Positions 1 through 7,236 are shown, counted from the first letter of the stretch. The stretch is 7,320 nucleotides of DNA from Chitinophagaceae bacterium (GCA_025362915.1 JANYEU010000402.1:1-7320), one strand, 5' to 3'. Program-made: numbers and translations. Notes: a model not told the origin generated them from the sequence alone.

Positions 1-687
1 TATATAGTTGGTGTCAAATTCAAAAAAGATTATTGGCTTCTGAGATAATATTGTATTGCTGAGTCCTTCTAAAACCGAATATTCAAACCCCTCCACATCA
101 ATTTTAATGACAGAAATATTTTTAATATTTTTTTCTATTACAAAATCATCGCCTTTGATACACTTTATTGTACTTGTTCCAGTATCCTCATTGACAATGG
201 AAAATGTACCCTGATTTGAAGAGGACTCGCTATAATTTGTCTTTATAACTTTATTTTCATTAGACAAAGCAAGTGGGACGACTTTAATATTTGAATACCT
301 ATTTAATGCAATATTCTTATTCAATTTATCCCTTATAAAAACAACTGGTTCAAAGGAATAGACCTGTGCATCCTGCATAGATGCGGCACTGAGGGAATGT
401 ATGCCGATATTGGCACCTATATCAAAAAAAACTGAATTTGGTTTGTAATAATGCTTGATTAATTCCGAAAGATTATTCTCATATCCACCTTCTGCAAAAA
501 TTTTGTATTCAATATAATTACGAGTATCCACATTAATAAGGCAACCATTTTTAGCATATACCACACCCTCAAAAAAAGGCGAGTCATCCTTTTGATGTGT
601 TGGTATCAACCACCGGGTCAACCGTTCTTTTAAAGGCAATTGCCAACTATGCAACAACGCTAATTTTCTAAGTGTCTTTTTATTCAT
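1..687 (-). CDS. FkbM-family SAM-dependent methyltransferase, 3' end outside window
   Basis: The reading frame starts at an ATG (complement of 685-687) and stays open for 229 codons to the window edge, so the C-terminus is missing. The protein has the Rossmann SAM-binding motif FFDIGANIGIHSL (residues 87-99), an acidic FEP at 112-114 at the end of the next strand, and the FkbM signature IKIDVEGFEYSVLEGL (194-209), followed by FEFD (222-225). FkbM enzymes O-methylate sugars or polyketide hydroxyls using S-adenosylmethionine; in a glycosyltransferase cluster a sugar hydroxyl is the likely target (inference). The first 80 or so residues, before the Rossmann core, show no motif I recognise. The start lies 10 bases downstream of the preceding glycosyltransferase stop, so co-transcription is likely. 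It is clearly different from the other FkbM gene in the window, whose motif I is VDIGAYEGKW, so the pair is not a recent duplication. Confidence 0.9.
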   Translation of the reverse strand, partial: MNKKTLRKLALLHSWQLPLKERLTRWLIPTHQKDDSPFFEGVVYAKNGCLINVDTRNYIEYKIFAEGGYENNLSELIKHYYKPNSVFFDIGANIGIHSLSAASMQDAQVYSFEPVVFIRDKLNKNIALNRYSNIKVVPLALSNENKVIKTNYSESSSNQGTFSIVNEDTGTSTIKCIKGDDFVIEKNIKNISVIKIDVEGFEYSVLEGLSNTILSQKPIIFFEFDTNYI

Positions 688-697
688 ACTAGCTTTT

Positions 698-1912
698 TTA
701 CAGGTTCTCAATCAATTCGAGTAGGATATTAGATTCTTTCTCCCAATTATATTTTTCTTTTGCCAATCTGCAGGCTTCTGCTTTGCAATTATCCAACATG
801 TGCCTATCTTCAAAATAGGTTTTTATTATCAAGGCCAGTTCATCTGCATTGCCAATTCCATACATTTTTCCAACACCGACATTTTCTTCCATAAAAGTTT
901 TTTGGGCTGGAGTATTTGAAGCGATAATTGCCAAGCCAGAAATGATATAGGAGAATAATTTATTCGATAATGCAATTTTATTATTAAAACAAAAACCAGG
1001 TTCTAATGCAAGTCCAATATCAAATTGAGCCGAAAACTTAAACACATCTTCTGATAAAATAGGTTCGTGGAAGTGTAAAGTAGTTTTTACAGCCGATAAA
1101 TTATTTAAATAATCCTTATTCTCTTGATTTACATCTCCAAGCAAATGCAACTCGATAGAGTTATTGGCAAGAGTATTTAGGGCATTGATAACATCTTCTA
1201 ACCCTCTATTTTTACCGATTGTTTGAGAAAACCAAAATAGTTTCAAAGTATCTTGAACCCCTAAATTAACTTTTTGTAAATACTTTTTCTCAAAAACGTT
1301 ATTAATAACGATTGGTTTTAGATTTGGATAAAGCTCTTCGTATGCCCTTGCTATCAACGGACTAGCCGCAGTAATATAGGCACAACCCGATAAATATTTG
1401 TCTTCTATAAATTGGGAAATTTTATAGTTAAAGTCATTGGGTAAATCCGAAACCTCTTGTCTATGAAAATCTTCTGCATCAAACCCACACTTTGCCTTGT
1501 GATAAACAGCCGATTTAACTGCTGAAGGCAATGCTGCCAAATTATGAGCTATGTAATAATCCGCTTTAATTGACTTTGCTTTTTGAAGTAGTTCTACCGA
1601 TGCCCGACCTTTTGCCACTTCTGCAATACCATACTTGAGTGTTAATTTTTGGGCTAATATATTAACTAATTTGAACCGAAGTCTCGTTACAAAATAGAGT
1701 GCCTTATTTTTATAGGGAGAACCTCCTGCTAAAATAGGATGCCATTTTACAGCCTTAAAAAGTTGTTCATCATTTTTCCATGCCCAATGTGTCCAAAATG
1801 AGTAAATTACAAATACCTCATAGCCTACATCAGAAAATAAGTTCGCTTCTTTTACCAACCGTGGATTTACAGAGGGTTGTCCGGAGGATATAAGGACTAT
1901 TTTTTTTATCAA
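698..1912 (-). CDS. GT4-like (GT-B fold) glycosyltransferase with TTG start
   Basis: This 404-residue protein is a cytoplasmic sugar-nucleotide glycosyltransferase of the two-domain GT-B type. Its N-terminal domain opens with a beta strand and loop, KIVLISSGQPSVNPRLVKEA (4-23), and the C-terminal donor-binding domain has FWFSQTIGKNRGLEDVI (226-242), LHLLGD (255-260), DIGLALEP (298-305) and NKLFSYIISGLAIIAS (317-332). The acidic donor-site residue is probably E304; the strict E-x7-E pattern is absent and replaced by the N-K-L-F-x-Y form seen in some GT4 relatives. The start is TTG (complement of 1910-1912): no ATG or GTG lies between it and the in-frame stop at 1940-1942, and the first internal Met is residue 341, far inside the fold. 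GGAG lies 8 bases upstream of the TTG. It begins 4 bases after the preceding methyltransferase stop. The sugar and acceptor are unknown. Confidence 0.88.
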   Translation of the reverse strand: MIKKIVLISSGQPSVNPRLVKEANLFSDVGYEVFVIYSFWTHWAWKNDEQLFKAVKWHPILAGGSPYKNKALYFVTRLRFKLVNILAQKLTLKYGIAEVAKGRASVELLQKAKSIKADYYIAHNLAALPSAVKSAVYHKAKCGFDAEDFHRQEVSDLPNDFNYKISQFIEDKYLSGCAYITAASPLIARAYEELYPNLKPIVINNVFEKKYLQKVNLGVQDTLKLFWFSQTIGKNRGLEDVINALNTLANNSIELHLLGDVNQENKDYLNNLSAVKTTLHFHEPILSEDVFKFSAQFDIGLALEPGFCFNNKIALSNKLFSYIISGLAIIASNTPAQKTFMEENVGVGKMYGIGNADELALIIKTYFEDRHMLDNCKAEACRLAKEKYNWEKESNILLELIENL

Positions 1913-1916
1913 TTTT

Positions 1917-2627
1917 TTAGCTCCATTTTTTGTTTTGTATTAAAGAGGAATCTTTTTTTACAAATAATAAATCAGATTGGAAAATAGCCTTGTCTAACGG
2001 TCTCCTCATGATGGAACAGATGTCATATGCTTGAAAATTGTGTTTATCCATAAAATTTAATACCTCTAAAACAAGTGGTCCATTCTTATAGATATCGATA
2101 AAAGAAACTTCCATCAAAACAACCTTTGCAGATACCAAAGCACTCTTACCACCTTTTAATATTTCTATTTCGTACCCTTGTGTATCCAGTTTAATAAAAT
2201 CTGGCATTTGAAAATTTGAACTATTTAATACTGTATCCAAACTTTTTGATATAATGGTTTTTGTTTCCGCTCCTGTATCATGATGTTCTACTAAAACCGA
2301 ACTTGCAGTTTCGTATTGGTTAAATAAAAGTGTTTTATCATCATCGGCGCTTAATAATGAAATTCTATAGTCTCTTTTATTAGAATCTTTCTGGGCCACA
2401 TTTTTTATTAATGCTTCTTTTTCCGCTTGCGCCTCAATCATTAAGAAATGAGCTTCTGGGAAGATTTCGCTAACCTCTTCTGTCCATTTACCTTCATAGG
2501 CACCAATGTCAACAATCTTGGTTGGATTAAATCCATTTTTTTTTAGATTATTTAGACTCCATTTTTGACTAGGCACCCCTAATCTCATTCTTAACTTTTC
2601 AACAAAAGAACCAGGTATCAATCTCAT
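1917..2627 (-). CDS. FkbM-family SAM-dependent methyltransferase
   Basis: A complete 236-residue methyltransferase of normal length for the compact FkbM type. The N-terminal lead WSLNNLKKNGFNPTKIVDIG (23-42) runs into SAM motif I, VDIGAYEGKW (39-48). MIEAQ (63-67) ends strand 2 with the acidic residue expected to bind the ribose of SAM. SLDTVL (129-134) and DFIKLDTQGYEIEILKGG (143-160) form the family signature, and MEVSF (172-176) follows. It has no signal peptide or membrane segment, so it is cytoplasmic. The likely reaction is O-methylation of a sugar in the glycan made by the neighbouring transferases (inference). The ATG at 2625-2627 is 13 bases after the preceding GT4 gene and follows an A-rich leader without a Shine-Dalgarno site; M14 is an alternative but would cut into the conserved lead. 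Codons 28-31 contain a run of nine A residues. Confidence 0.92.
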   Translation of the reverse strand: MRLIPGSFVEKLRMRLGVPSQKWSLNNLKKNGFNPTKIVDIGAYEGKWTEEVSEIFPEAHFLMIEAQAEKEALIKNVAQKDSNKRDYRISLLSADDDKTLLFNQYETASSVLVEHHDTGAETKTIISKSLDTVLNSSNFQMPDFIKLDTQGYEIEILKGGKSALVSAKVVLMEVSFIDIYKNGPLVLEVLNFMDKHNFQAYDICSIMRRPLDKAIFQSDLLFVKKDSSLIQNKKWS

Positions 2628-2640
2628 TTTACTAATTTTC

Positions 2641-3666
2641 TTATTGTTCTTTAAATATTTTTAGATAATCTGCCGCAATAATATCCACATTAAATCTTTG
2701 CTTTGCCGTTTCTCTACAAAGGCTACGATTTATAGAAGGAAGCTTATCCAAAGCTTTAATCGCCTCGCAAATATTATCAACTACAAATCCTGTAACGCCC
2801 TCTTCTACTACTTCTGGAACTGAACCGCGGTTAAATCCGATAACAGGTGTTCCGCAGGCCATCGCTTCTGCCATCACCATTCCAAAAGGTTCATCCCATT
2901 CTATCAACATTAGTAATGCAAGGCTTTTGCCCAAATAAGTATTTTTTTCCTCATCATTCAAAGCACCAACATATTGTATTTGTTTCCCGTCGATAAACGG
3001 TTTTATTTGTCTTTCAAAATATTCCTGCTCCTCTTTTATATGCGATTTATTTCCTGCAATAATTAATTTCCGTCCAGTTTTTCTTGATAATTCAATGGCA
3101 TTATGACAACCTTTTATTTTATCAAGCCTACTCAAAAATATCAAAGGGGCATTTTCCGAAATTAATCGCACCAAAGTGTATTTATCAAACTCAATGGCAT
3201 TATAAACCGTTTCCCAATTGCCGGCAACGTTACCCGTAGATACCAAATAGTCACTACAGCCAGTAAAAATTAAGGCTTTGTTAGGCTTGTTGGTGATATT
3301 TAAGATATTTTTCTTGGTAACAAGTCTTCCATAAGTCATTATTTTATTGATTGGCCTATTTAAAATCGGCAAAAGGTATATTAGCCTACCAAAATTGTGA
3401 ATCAAGTCATATTTACTATGATTAAAGAATAAATATTTCCAAGCTATCAATACTTCCCAAAAGGATTGAAATTTTGATTTTGATAATCCATTTTTGCCGA
3501 AACATATTGTTTTTCCAGAGCATTGGGAATCTGGCCCCGCCATAACAGTAACCGTATGCCCCATTTTTATGTATTGCTCGGCAAACATGTAAACTAGACG
3601 TTCGTGTCCACCATATAATTTGGGGGGTACGGGAACTCCAGGATCCATAAGGAGAAGTATTCTCAT
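2641..3666 (-). CDS. GT4-family glycosyltransferase (GT-B fold, retaining)
   Basis: This 341-residue protein is a textbook GT4 enzyme, slightly shorter than the usual 360-400 residues. The N-terminal domain has MRILLLMDPGVPVPP and the glycine loop KLYGGHERL (16-24), typical of the acceptor domain. The donor domain begins at FLSRLDKIKGCHNAIEL (177-193), followed by LIIAGN (201-206), QYVGALNDEEK (231-241), the E-x7-E motif E259-P-F-G-M-V-M-A-E267, then ACGTPVIGFNRGSVPEVV (270-287) and GVTGFVV (290-296), which hold the nucleotide-sugar phosphates and ribose. The enzyme should transfer a sugar with retention of configuration in the cytoplasm, at the inner face of the membrane; donor and acceptor cannot be read from the sequence. 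Its ATG is 2 bases downstream of the previous gene's TAA (one base between them), so the two are probably translated together. Confidence 0.95.
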   Translation of the reverse strand: MRILLLMDPGVPVPPKLYGGHERLVYMFAEQYIKMGHTVTVMAGPDSQCSGKTICFGKNGLSKSKFQSFWEVLIAWKYLFFNHSKYDLIHNFGRLIYLLPILNRPINKIMTYGRLVTKKNILNITNKPNKALIFTGCSDYLVSTGNVAGNWETVYNAIEFDKYTLVRLISENAPLIFLSRLDKIKGCHNAIELSRKTGRKLIIAGNKSHIKEEQEYFERQIKPFIDGKQIQYVGALNDEEKNTYLGKSLALLMLIEWDEPFGMVMAEAMACGTPVIGFNRGSVPEVVEEGVTGFVVDNICEAIKALDKLPSINRSLCRETAKQRFNVDIIAADYLKIFKEQ

Positions 3667-3667
3667 C

Positions 3668-4654
3668 TTATAAAAGAGTTTTTACAATCTCCAAATACCT
3701 CTGCGCACATTTTTCAAGGGTCAAATTTTCTAGAACATAATCTCTGGGAGAAAATAAATTATTCGTCGCATTGTCAAAAAAGAATGAAAACCCATTCTCA
3801 AATTCATCAAAATTTTTAAACTTACTCCCACATCTTTCATCCCAATAAGGTACGGAGGAAACTGGCTGATATTTTACTTTTTCTGGATAATAATAAGGGT
3901 CTTGCCAATACCCACCTCTATCCCAAGCAAAAATGGGCACGTCACAAGATAAGGTTTGTTGATAGGCAATACCTTGGGTTTCGTGTTCGCACAAAAAAAT
4001 CATGGATTTAGAAGTCTCAAGCTGTTTTAAAAATTCTTCTTGCTTATAATAACCATACTTTATGGTACTGTAAGAGAGATTGTTTTTTTCCAGATATGCT
4101 ATTATAGGGTTTAATAAGCTAACAGCATATTCATCATGTTTCCACCTTATTTTATCATAGATAAGAACATCGGTAGTTTTTTGAGAAATAGAGGTTTTCC
4201 ATTTTTCAGTATCTATTCCAACAGGCCACGCCAATACCTTATCGCCATAGCAAGGTTCAAACATTTCCTTCATCCAGTTACCAGGCACGAGAAACTTTTT
4301 TACATTAGGATATTTTTCAAATAAATCCGGACACTCTATTGGGTGCGAATAAACGCCGGCACCAAGCAAGATAGGATTGGAGGGTATCCTGTTCTCAAAA
4401 ATCAAATGGGGCTTTCCAATCACACAAGCCAATTCTTTTGGGTGCGATTTGATGTATTTGTAATCATTAAACCGATAAGAAACGCCTATTTTATCCAACC
4501 CCCTCATCAATTCCAAAGCCACCATCATCACACCTCCTGGTCTGGCTTTACCTCTAACAATTCTCCTGATTATTTCCCTCGGATACCTGTCGTAAGGAAA
4601 CCATCTATCATTTTTAGGTTCTTGGTAAAATATATTGAGTGGTTTTATTTCCAT
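3668..4654 (-). CDS. Divergent GT-B glycosyltransferase with E-x7-Q motif
   Basis: The 328-residue protein resembles GT-B glycosyltransferases in layout but is far from the classical GT4 consensus. A glycine-rich acceptor-domain loop ARPGGVMMVALELMRGL (37-53) is followed by PGNWMKEMFE (124-133) and WPVGIDTEKW (143-152), the typical hinge between the two domains. The donor domain starts at DVLIYDKIRWK (162-172). At the usual catalytic E-x7-E position it has E225-T-Q-G-I-A-Y-Q-Q233, so the second Glu is Gln; the Gly at +3 still matches. It then has the aromatic stretch WDRGGYWQDPYYYPEKV (244-260), unlike the GSVPE loop of its neighbour. There is no signal peptide or membrane helix. The ATG overlaps the end of the preceding GT2 gene by 10 bases, which points to translational coupling. 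Role in the glycan pathway is inferred from context; substrate unknown. Confidence 0.82.
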   Translation of the reverse strand: MEIKPLNIFYQEPKNDRWFPYDRYPREIIRRIVRGKARPGGVMMVALELMRGLDKIGVSYRFNDYKYIKSHPKELACVIGKPHLIFENRIPSNPILLGAGVYSHPIECPDLFEKYPNVKKFLVPGNWMKEMFEPCYGDKVLAWPVGIDTEKWKTSISQKTTDVLIYDKIRWKHDEYAVSLLNPIIAYLEKNNLSYSTIKYGYYKQEEFLKQLETSKSMIFLCEHETQGIAYQQTLSCDVPIFAWDRGGYWQDPYYYPEKVKYQPVSSVPYWDERCGSKFKNFDEFENGFSFFFDNATNNLFSPRDYVLENLTLEKCAQRYLEIVKTLL

Positions 4655-5580
4655 AGCCCAAATTTCAATTTTCTCCGAATGCTCAATAGTTTCTCTGTGG
4701 TTGCAAAACCCAACTTATCGTACAAGAACCCAACCGCTCCTTTTTCTGGAATAACAAAATCAGGGTTTAGTTCTTTTATCCAGTTAAAACCTGAGATTGC
4801 TTCTTGTAAATCCGTTTTTGCTATCCAATGGACCAAAGACCACAGTATGTTCAAACAAGCATTTATCCTTCTTTTCGATAATAAATCTTGTTCTTTCAAA
4901 GTATTGATTGCTCTTTTATAAATTTCTAAATGTTGGGAGTGTTGTACAGATTGCTTTAAACCAGTAGGGAACTGAAGTCTATTTTCTTCATGTTTCCGAT
5001 GATACAATGCATACCCATTATGCACCACCACTGATGGATTCTTTAAAGCGGCTTCTATTACAAACATCCTATCATCCCTATATGCAAAGTCTGGTCTGTG
5101 AGGGATATCTGCAATAAATTCCTTTTTAAAAAGATATGCCGAATAATGTGAGCTATCGCACTCACCCAATTGCTGGGCTATAAAATCATCACAATAAATC
5201 CAGGATTGTTCTTTTAAAATTTTTTCATCCTCAAATAGCCTATATCCACTCACCACTATATCTGCATTCATCTCCTCAGCTATTTTTAGTTGCTCTTCTG
5301 TTGCAGCTATATCAATTTTATCATCAGAATCTAGAAACTTTATATACTTGCCTGTAGCAATTTCAAATCCTTTGTTTACTGCCCAGCATTTTCCTTGGTT
5401 TGTTTGTTTTAAACTTACAATATTTATTTGAGTATTCAGCCACTCCCAAGTGCCATCTGTACTACCATCGTCTACAACAATTATTTCAATAACTCCATTG
5501 TTACTCCTACAAGAATTGATAGCCTCTGGAAGAGACCATAAGCGATTGTAAGTTGGTATTATTATGGAAATTGTAGACAT
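4645..5580 (-). CDS. GT2-family glycosyltransferase (GT-A fold, inverting)
   Basis: This 311-residue protein is a classical GT2 enzyme. ISIIIPTYNRLWSLPEAI (4-21) is the first strand and helix of the nucleotide-binding fold, VVDDGSTDGT (35-44) binds the nucleotide base and ribose, NQGKCWAVNKGFEIATGKYI (61-80) precedes the metal-binding DxD-type motif FLDSDD (82-87), and YRDDRMF (167-173) occupies the place of the catalytic-base ED motif. The remaining 110 or so residues are not recognisable beyond a helical look. The family transfers a sugar from a nucleotide donor with inversion, in the cytoplasm. The ATG is only 1 base after the GT8-like gene's stop (TAA/TGA region at 5582), preceded by a weak GGAAAGAG. 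Its last codons overlap the next gene's start by 10 bases. The donor sugar and acceptor cannot be told. Confidence 0.95.
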   Translation of the reverse strand: MSTISIIIPTYNRLWSLPEAINSCRSNNGVIEIIVVDDGSTDGTWEWLNTQINIVSLKQTNQGKCWAVNKGFEIATGKYIKFLDSDDKIDIAATEEQLKIAEEMNADIVVSGYRLFEDEKILKEQSWIYCDDFIAQQLGECDSSHYSAYLFKKEFIADIPHRPDFAYRDDRMFVIEAALKNPSVVVHNGYALYHRKHEENRLQFPTGLKQSVQHSQHLEIYKRAINTLKEQDLLSKRRINACLNILWSLVHWIAKTDLQEAISGFNWIKELNPDFVIPEKGAVGFLYDKLGFATTEKLLSIRRKLKFGLWK

Positions 5581-5581
5581 T

Positions 5582-6547
5582 TTATACTCTTTCCGACACT
5601 TTTATTCCCCTGTAACCAAACAGAGCATGATAGATAGGCCGAAAAGTATTTCTAAATATTTCAGCCAATAAAACAGGAATGGTGATTTTTAATGAAGCAA
5701 CGAATGATGCCATTACTATACTATATTTTTTTTGAAAGACAAGTTTCAACTTGAAAACTTCTTTTGTATACGGATATTTATTGGTATAATAACCCAGAAA
5801 GTGAACAACCAAAGGATTTACAATATGATTGGGATTCCATGATTGATGTTTTGGATGCGGTTGAAGAGGATTTACCATTTCGCTATATCCATCAAAAACA
5901 TCGAGGTTAAACTTTCCTGGACAAGCAAGAGGATCGTTCATATAGTTCCCTGTATCCTCCAAAGGCGTTTGCTCATAAAAAGCCATTGCCAAAGCCATTA
6001 ACAACTCATCATTTGGTTTGTTTCGTAATCTTACAAGCCCAATTTCATCATATTTGGGCTCTAACTCTCTGGCCTTCTGGTAAACTTTTGTGGCTATCTC
6101 TCCTTTCTCCAAATAGTAAAGACCTCCGTTAAATTTAGGAATCTTATCTACACCAACCTTTTGGCAAACACTTTTAACATCGCCAAACCATTCTCCATCG
6201 CTAATAAAAGAGCCAACCACCGAGATAGCCTTACCATTCATTTTGTCAAATATGGATGACAATGGCTGTACAATCAGACAATCGCTATCTATAAATAAAG
6301 TTTGATCTGTTGGAGCTATTTTATCGAGATGTAATTTTGGCGAAAATCCTTCCCCCAACTCCCCAGATTGCAGCTCAATAACCTTTACCCATCGTAATAC
6401 ATCAATAGCAATAAGTTGTTTGTTATCTGTAGCAATATAGAAGTCAATTCCTGCATCTTTATTCCATACATAGAAAGAGCGTGCAAGTGCTACTGCCATA
6501 TCTACATACAATTGTTTACCAACAGCTAACGTTAGAACTGATTTCAT
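5582..6547 (-). CDS. GT8-like glycosyltransferase (GT-A fold)
   Basis: The 321-residue protein has the layout of GT8-type nucleotide-sugar transferases (the LgtC, WaaJ and glycogenin group). It begins with the strand SVLTLAVGKQLYVDMAVALA (3-22), has SPKLHLDKIAPTDQTLFIDS (69-88) carrying the metal-binding D87-S-D89, KFNGGLYYLEKG (138-149) at the FN(A/S/G)G position, PNDE (178-181) in the catalytic region, and VVHFLGYYTNKYP (247-259), where H249 would be the third metal ligand. The C-terminal 60 residues are rich in hydrophobic and basic residues, as in LgtC-like enzymes that sit on the membrane. GT8 enzymes usually transfer glucose or galactose with retention; the sugar here is not known. The ATG shares an ATGA overlap with the TGA of the truncated acyltransferase upstream, so its translation may depend on reading through that fragment. 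Confidence 0.85.
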   Translation of the reverse strand: MKSVLTLAVGKQLYVDMAVALARSFYVWNKDAGIDFYIATDNKQLIAIDVLRWVKVIELQSGELGEGFSPKLHLDKIAPTDQTLFIDSDCLIVQPLSSIFDKMNGKAISVVGSFISDGEWFGDVKSVCQKVGVDKIPKFNGGLYYLEKGEIATKVYQKARELEPKYDEIGLVRLRNKPNDELLMALAMAFYEQTPLEDTGNYMNDPLACPGKFNLDVFDGYSEMVNPLQPHPKHQSWNPNHIVNPLVVHFLGYYTNKYPYTKEVFKLKLVFQKKYSIVMASFVASLKITIPVLLAEIFRNTFRPIYHALFGYRGIKVSERV

Positions 6548-7179
6548 TTGCGGGAGGTTCGGTACGATAAAAACGGTTTTTCAAACAATTGATAACTTGC
6601 CCATGCCAGCAAAAAAGTCACAAACACCCAAACAACGCCAACTAGTAATCTTATTTTTTCTGAAGATACATCTTTTAAGACAGCATTTCTCAAGTACATC
6701 AAAGGTTCATGCAACATATATAAGGAGTAGCTTGATAACCCAATGGTAGCCATAACCTTTATTATTAATCCCACTATTTTACTTCTACTTTTATAATTTT
6801 TCTCTTCCAAAAACTCTTCTAAATAAATTATGGGAACAATAACCCATCCCCACAATACTATACTGATGTTGTAACAAATGATACTAGCCCAACTGCATTG
6901 CTTTAAAATCTGAAATATTATTAGTAAGCCAACGCCTGCCAACCACCAAGTTTTATTTTTTATTAAGCTAGTGGAATTTGTTAGAAGGTACTCGCACAAC
7001 CAAGCACCAAAACACCAAGCCCCCCAGATGTTTAGAATAAAATACTTACGCGGAAATAGTGCAAAATTGAACTTTAGGGTAATTACAGCACAACTAATAA
7101 AACTGATTAATAAAGATACAGCCAACGCTTTGTTTAATCCGTATTTGTGTCTCAAGTAATACCAAAATGGATATAGCAA
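6544..7179 (-). pseudogene. Acyltransferase-3 (OafA/YrhL-like) O-acyltransferase, N-terminal half missing
   Basis: The frame encodes the membrane-embedded C-terminal half of an acyltransferase-3 protein: about six hydrophobic segments (near 16-36, 48-66, 79-94, 98-120, 135-157 and 176-196), the motif GLSSYSLYMLHEPL (147-160) and the terminal YQLFEKPF (196-203). Intact family members have about 350 residues and ten helices; the first half, with the His and Arg residues needed for acyl transfer, is absent. The nominal TTG start is really the Leu in a family motif: the frame continues upstream as E-I-L-F-Y-L-L-Y-P, matching the (S)xE-x-x-F-Y-L-x-x-P segment, and remains open to 7212 before a TAA at 7213-7215. 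None of the three upstream minus-strand frames in the remaining 105 bases looks like the missing part. The rest of the frame is intact, so the loss may be recent. It overlaps the next gene by 4 bases. It would normally acetylate or otherwise acylate surface glycan at the inner membrane; this fragment is probably inactive. Confidence 0.78.
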
Positions 7180-7180
7180 G

Positions 7181-7215
7181 TAAAAAAGTATTTCTATTGT
7201 AGAAATACTTTTTTA
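7181..7215. repeat. Perfect 16-bp inverted repeat (possible bidirectional terminator)
   Basis: Bases 7181-7196 and 7200-7215 are exact reverse complements, separated by the three bases TTG. The stem is A6/T6 at its foot and has only two G-C pairs. An A-tract, stem and T-tract is the shape of a bidirectional intrinsic terminator, but the core is weak and no gene ends here: the genes on either side point away from it. The left arm overlaps the acyltransferase reading frame and the right arm contains its in-frame upstream stop. The repeat is certain; its role as a terminator, a leader hairpin or a scar of rearrangement is not. Confidence 0.9.
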
Positions 7216-7236
7216 GTTTTACAGCAACTATAGTTT

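Larger units (their letters stand above)
1..7179 (-). other. Glycan biosynthesis transcription unit
   Basis: Eight leftward genes lie with gaps of 10, 4, 13, 1 and 1 bases and overlaps of 10 and 4 bases. No intrinsic terminator or clear promoter was seen between them. The shared direction, coupling and related functions (five glycosyltransferases, two FkbM methyltransferases, one acyltransferase remnant) support a single operon. Its promoter was not found in the window, and its left end lies outside. Confidence 0.75.

Noticed and set aside
4136..4324. 62-codon rightward open frame
   Set aside because: It is fully antisense to the divergent GT-B gene, with no motif or leader of its own.
4343..4921. 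192-codon rightward open frame
   Set aside because: It lies antisense across the GT-B and GT2 genes, which have clear family motifs. Its sequence, rich in F, S, H and P, has no recognisable motif and is a shadow.
6971..7159. 62-codon rightward open frame
   Set aside because: It is antisense to membrane segments of the acyltransferase remnant and shows no domain.
6544..7179. A complete short membrane protein starting at TTG 7179
   Set aside because: The TTG is the Leu of the conserved F-Y-L-L-Y-P motif, and the frame is still family-like upstream of it, so this is not a natural start.
7191..7221. Possible Bacteroidota promoter for the lipoprotein gene: TTTC, 19 bases, TAGTTTTA
   Set aside because: Each box has a mismatch to TTTG / TAnnTTTG, it overlaps the palindrome, and such matches are easy to find in AT-rich DNA.
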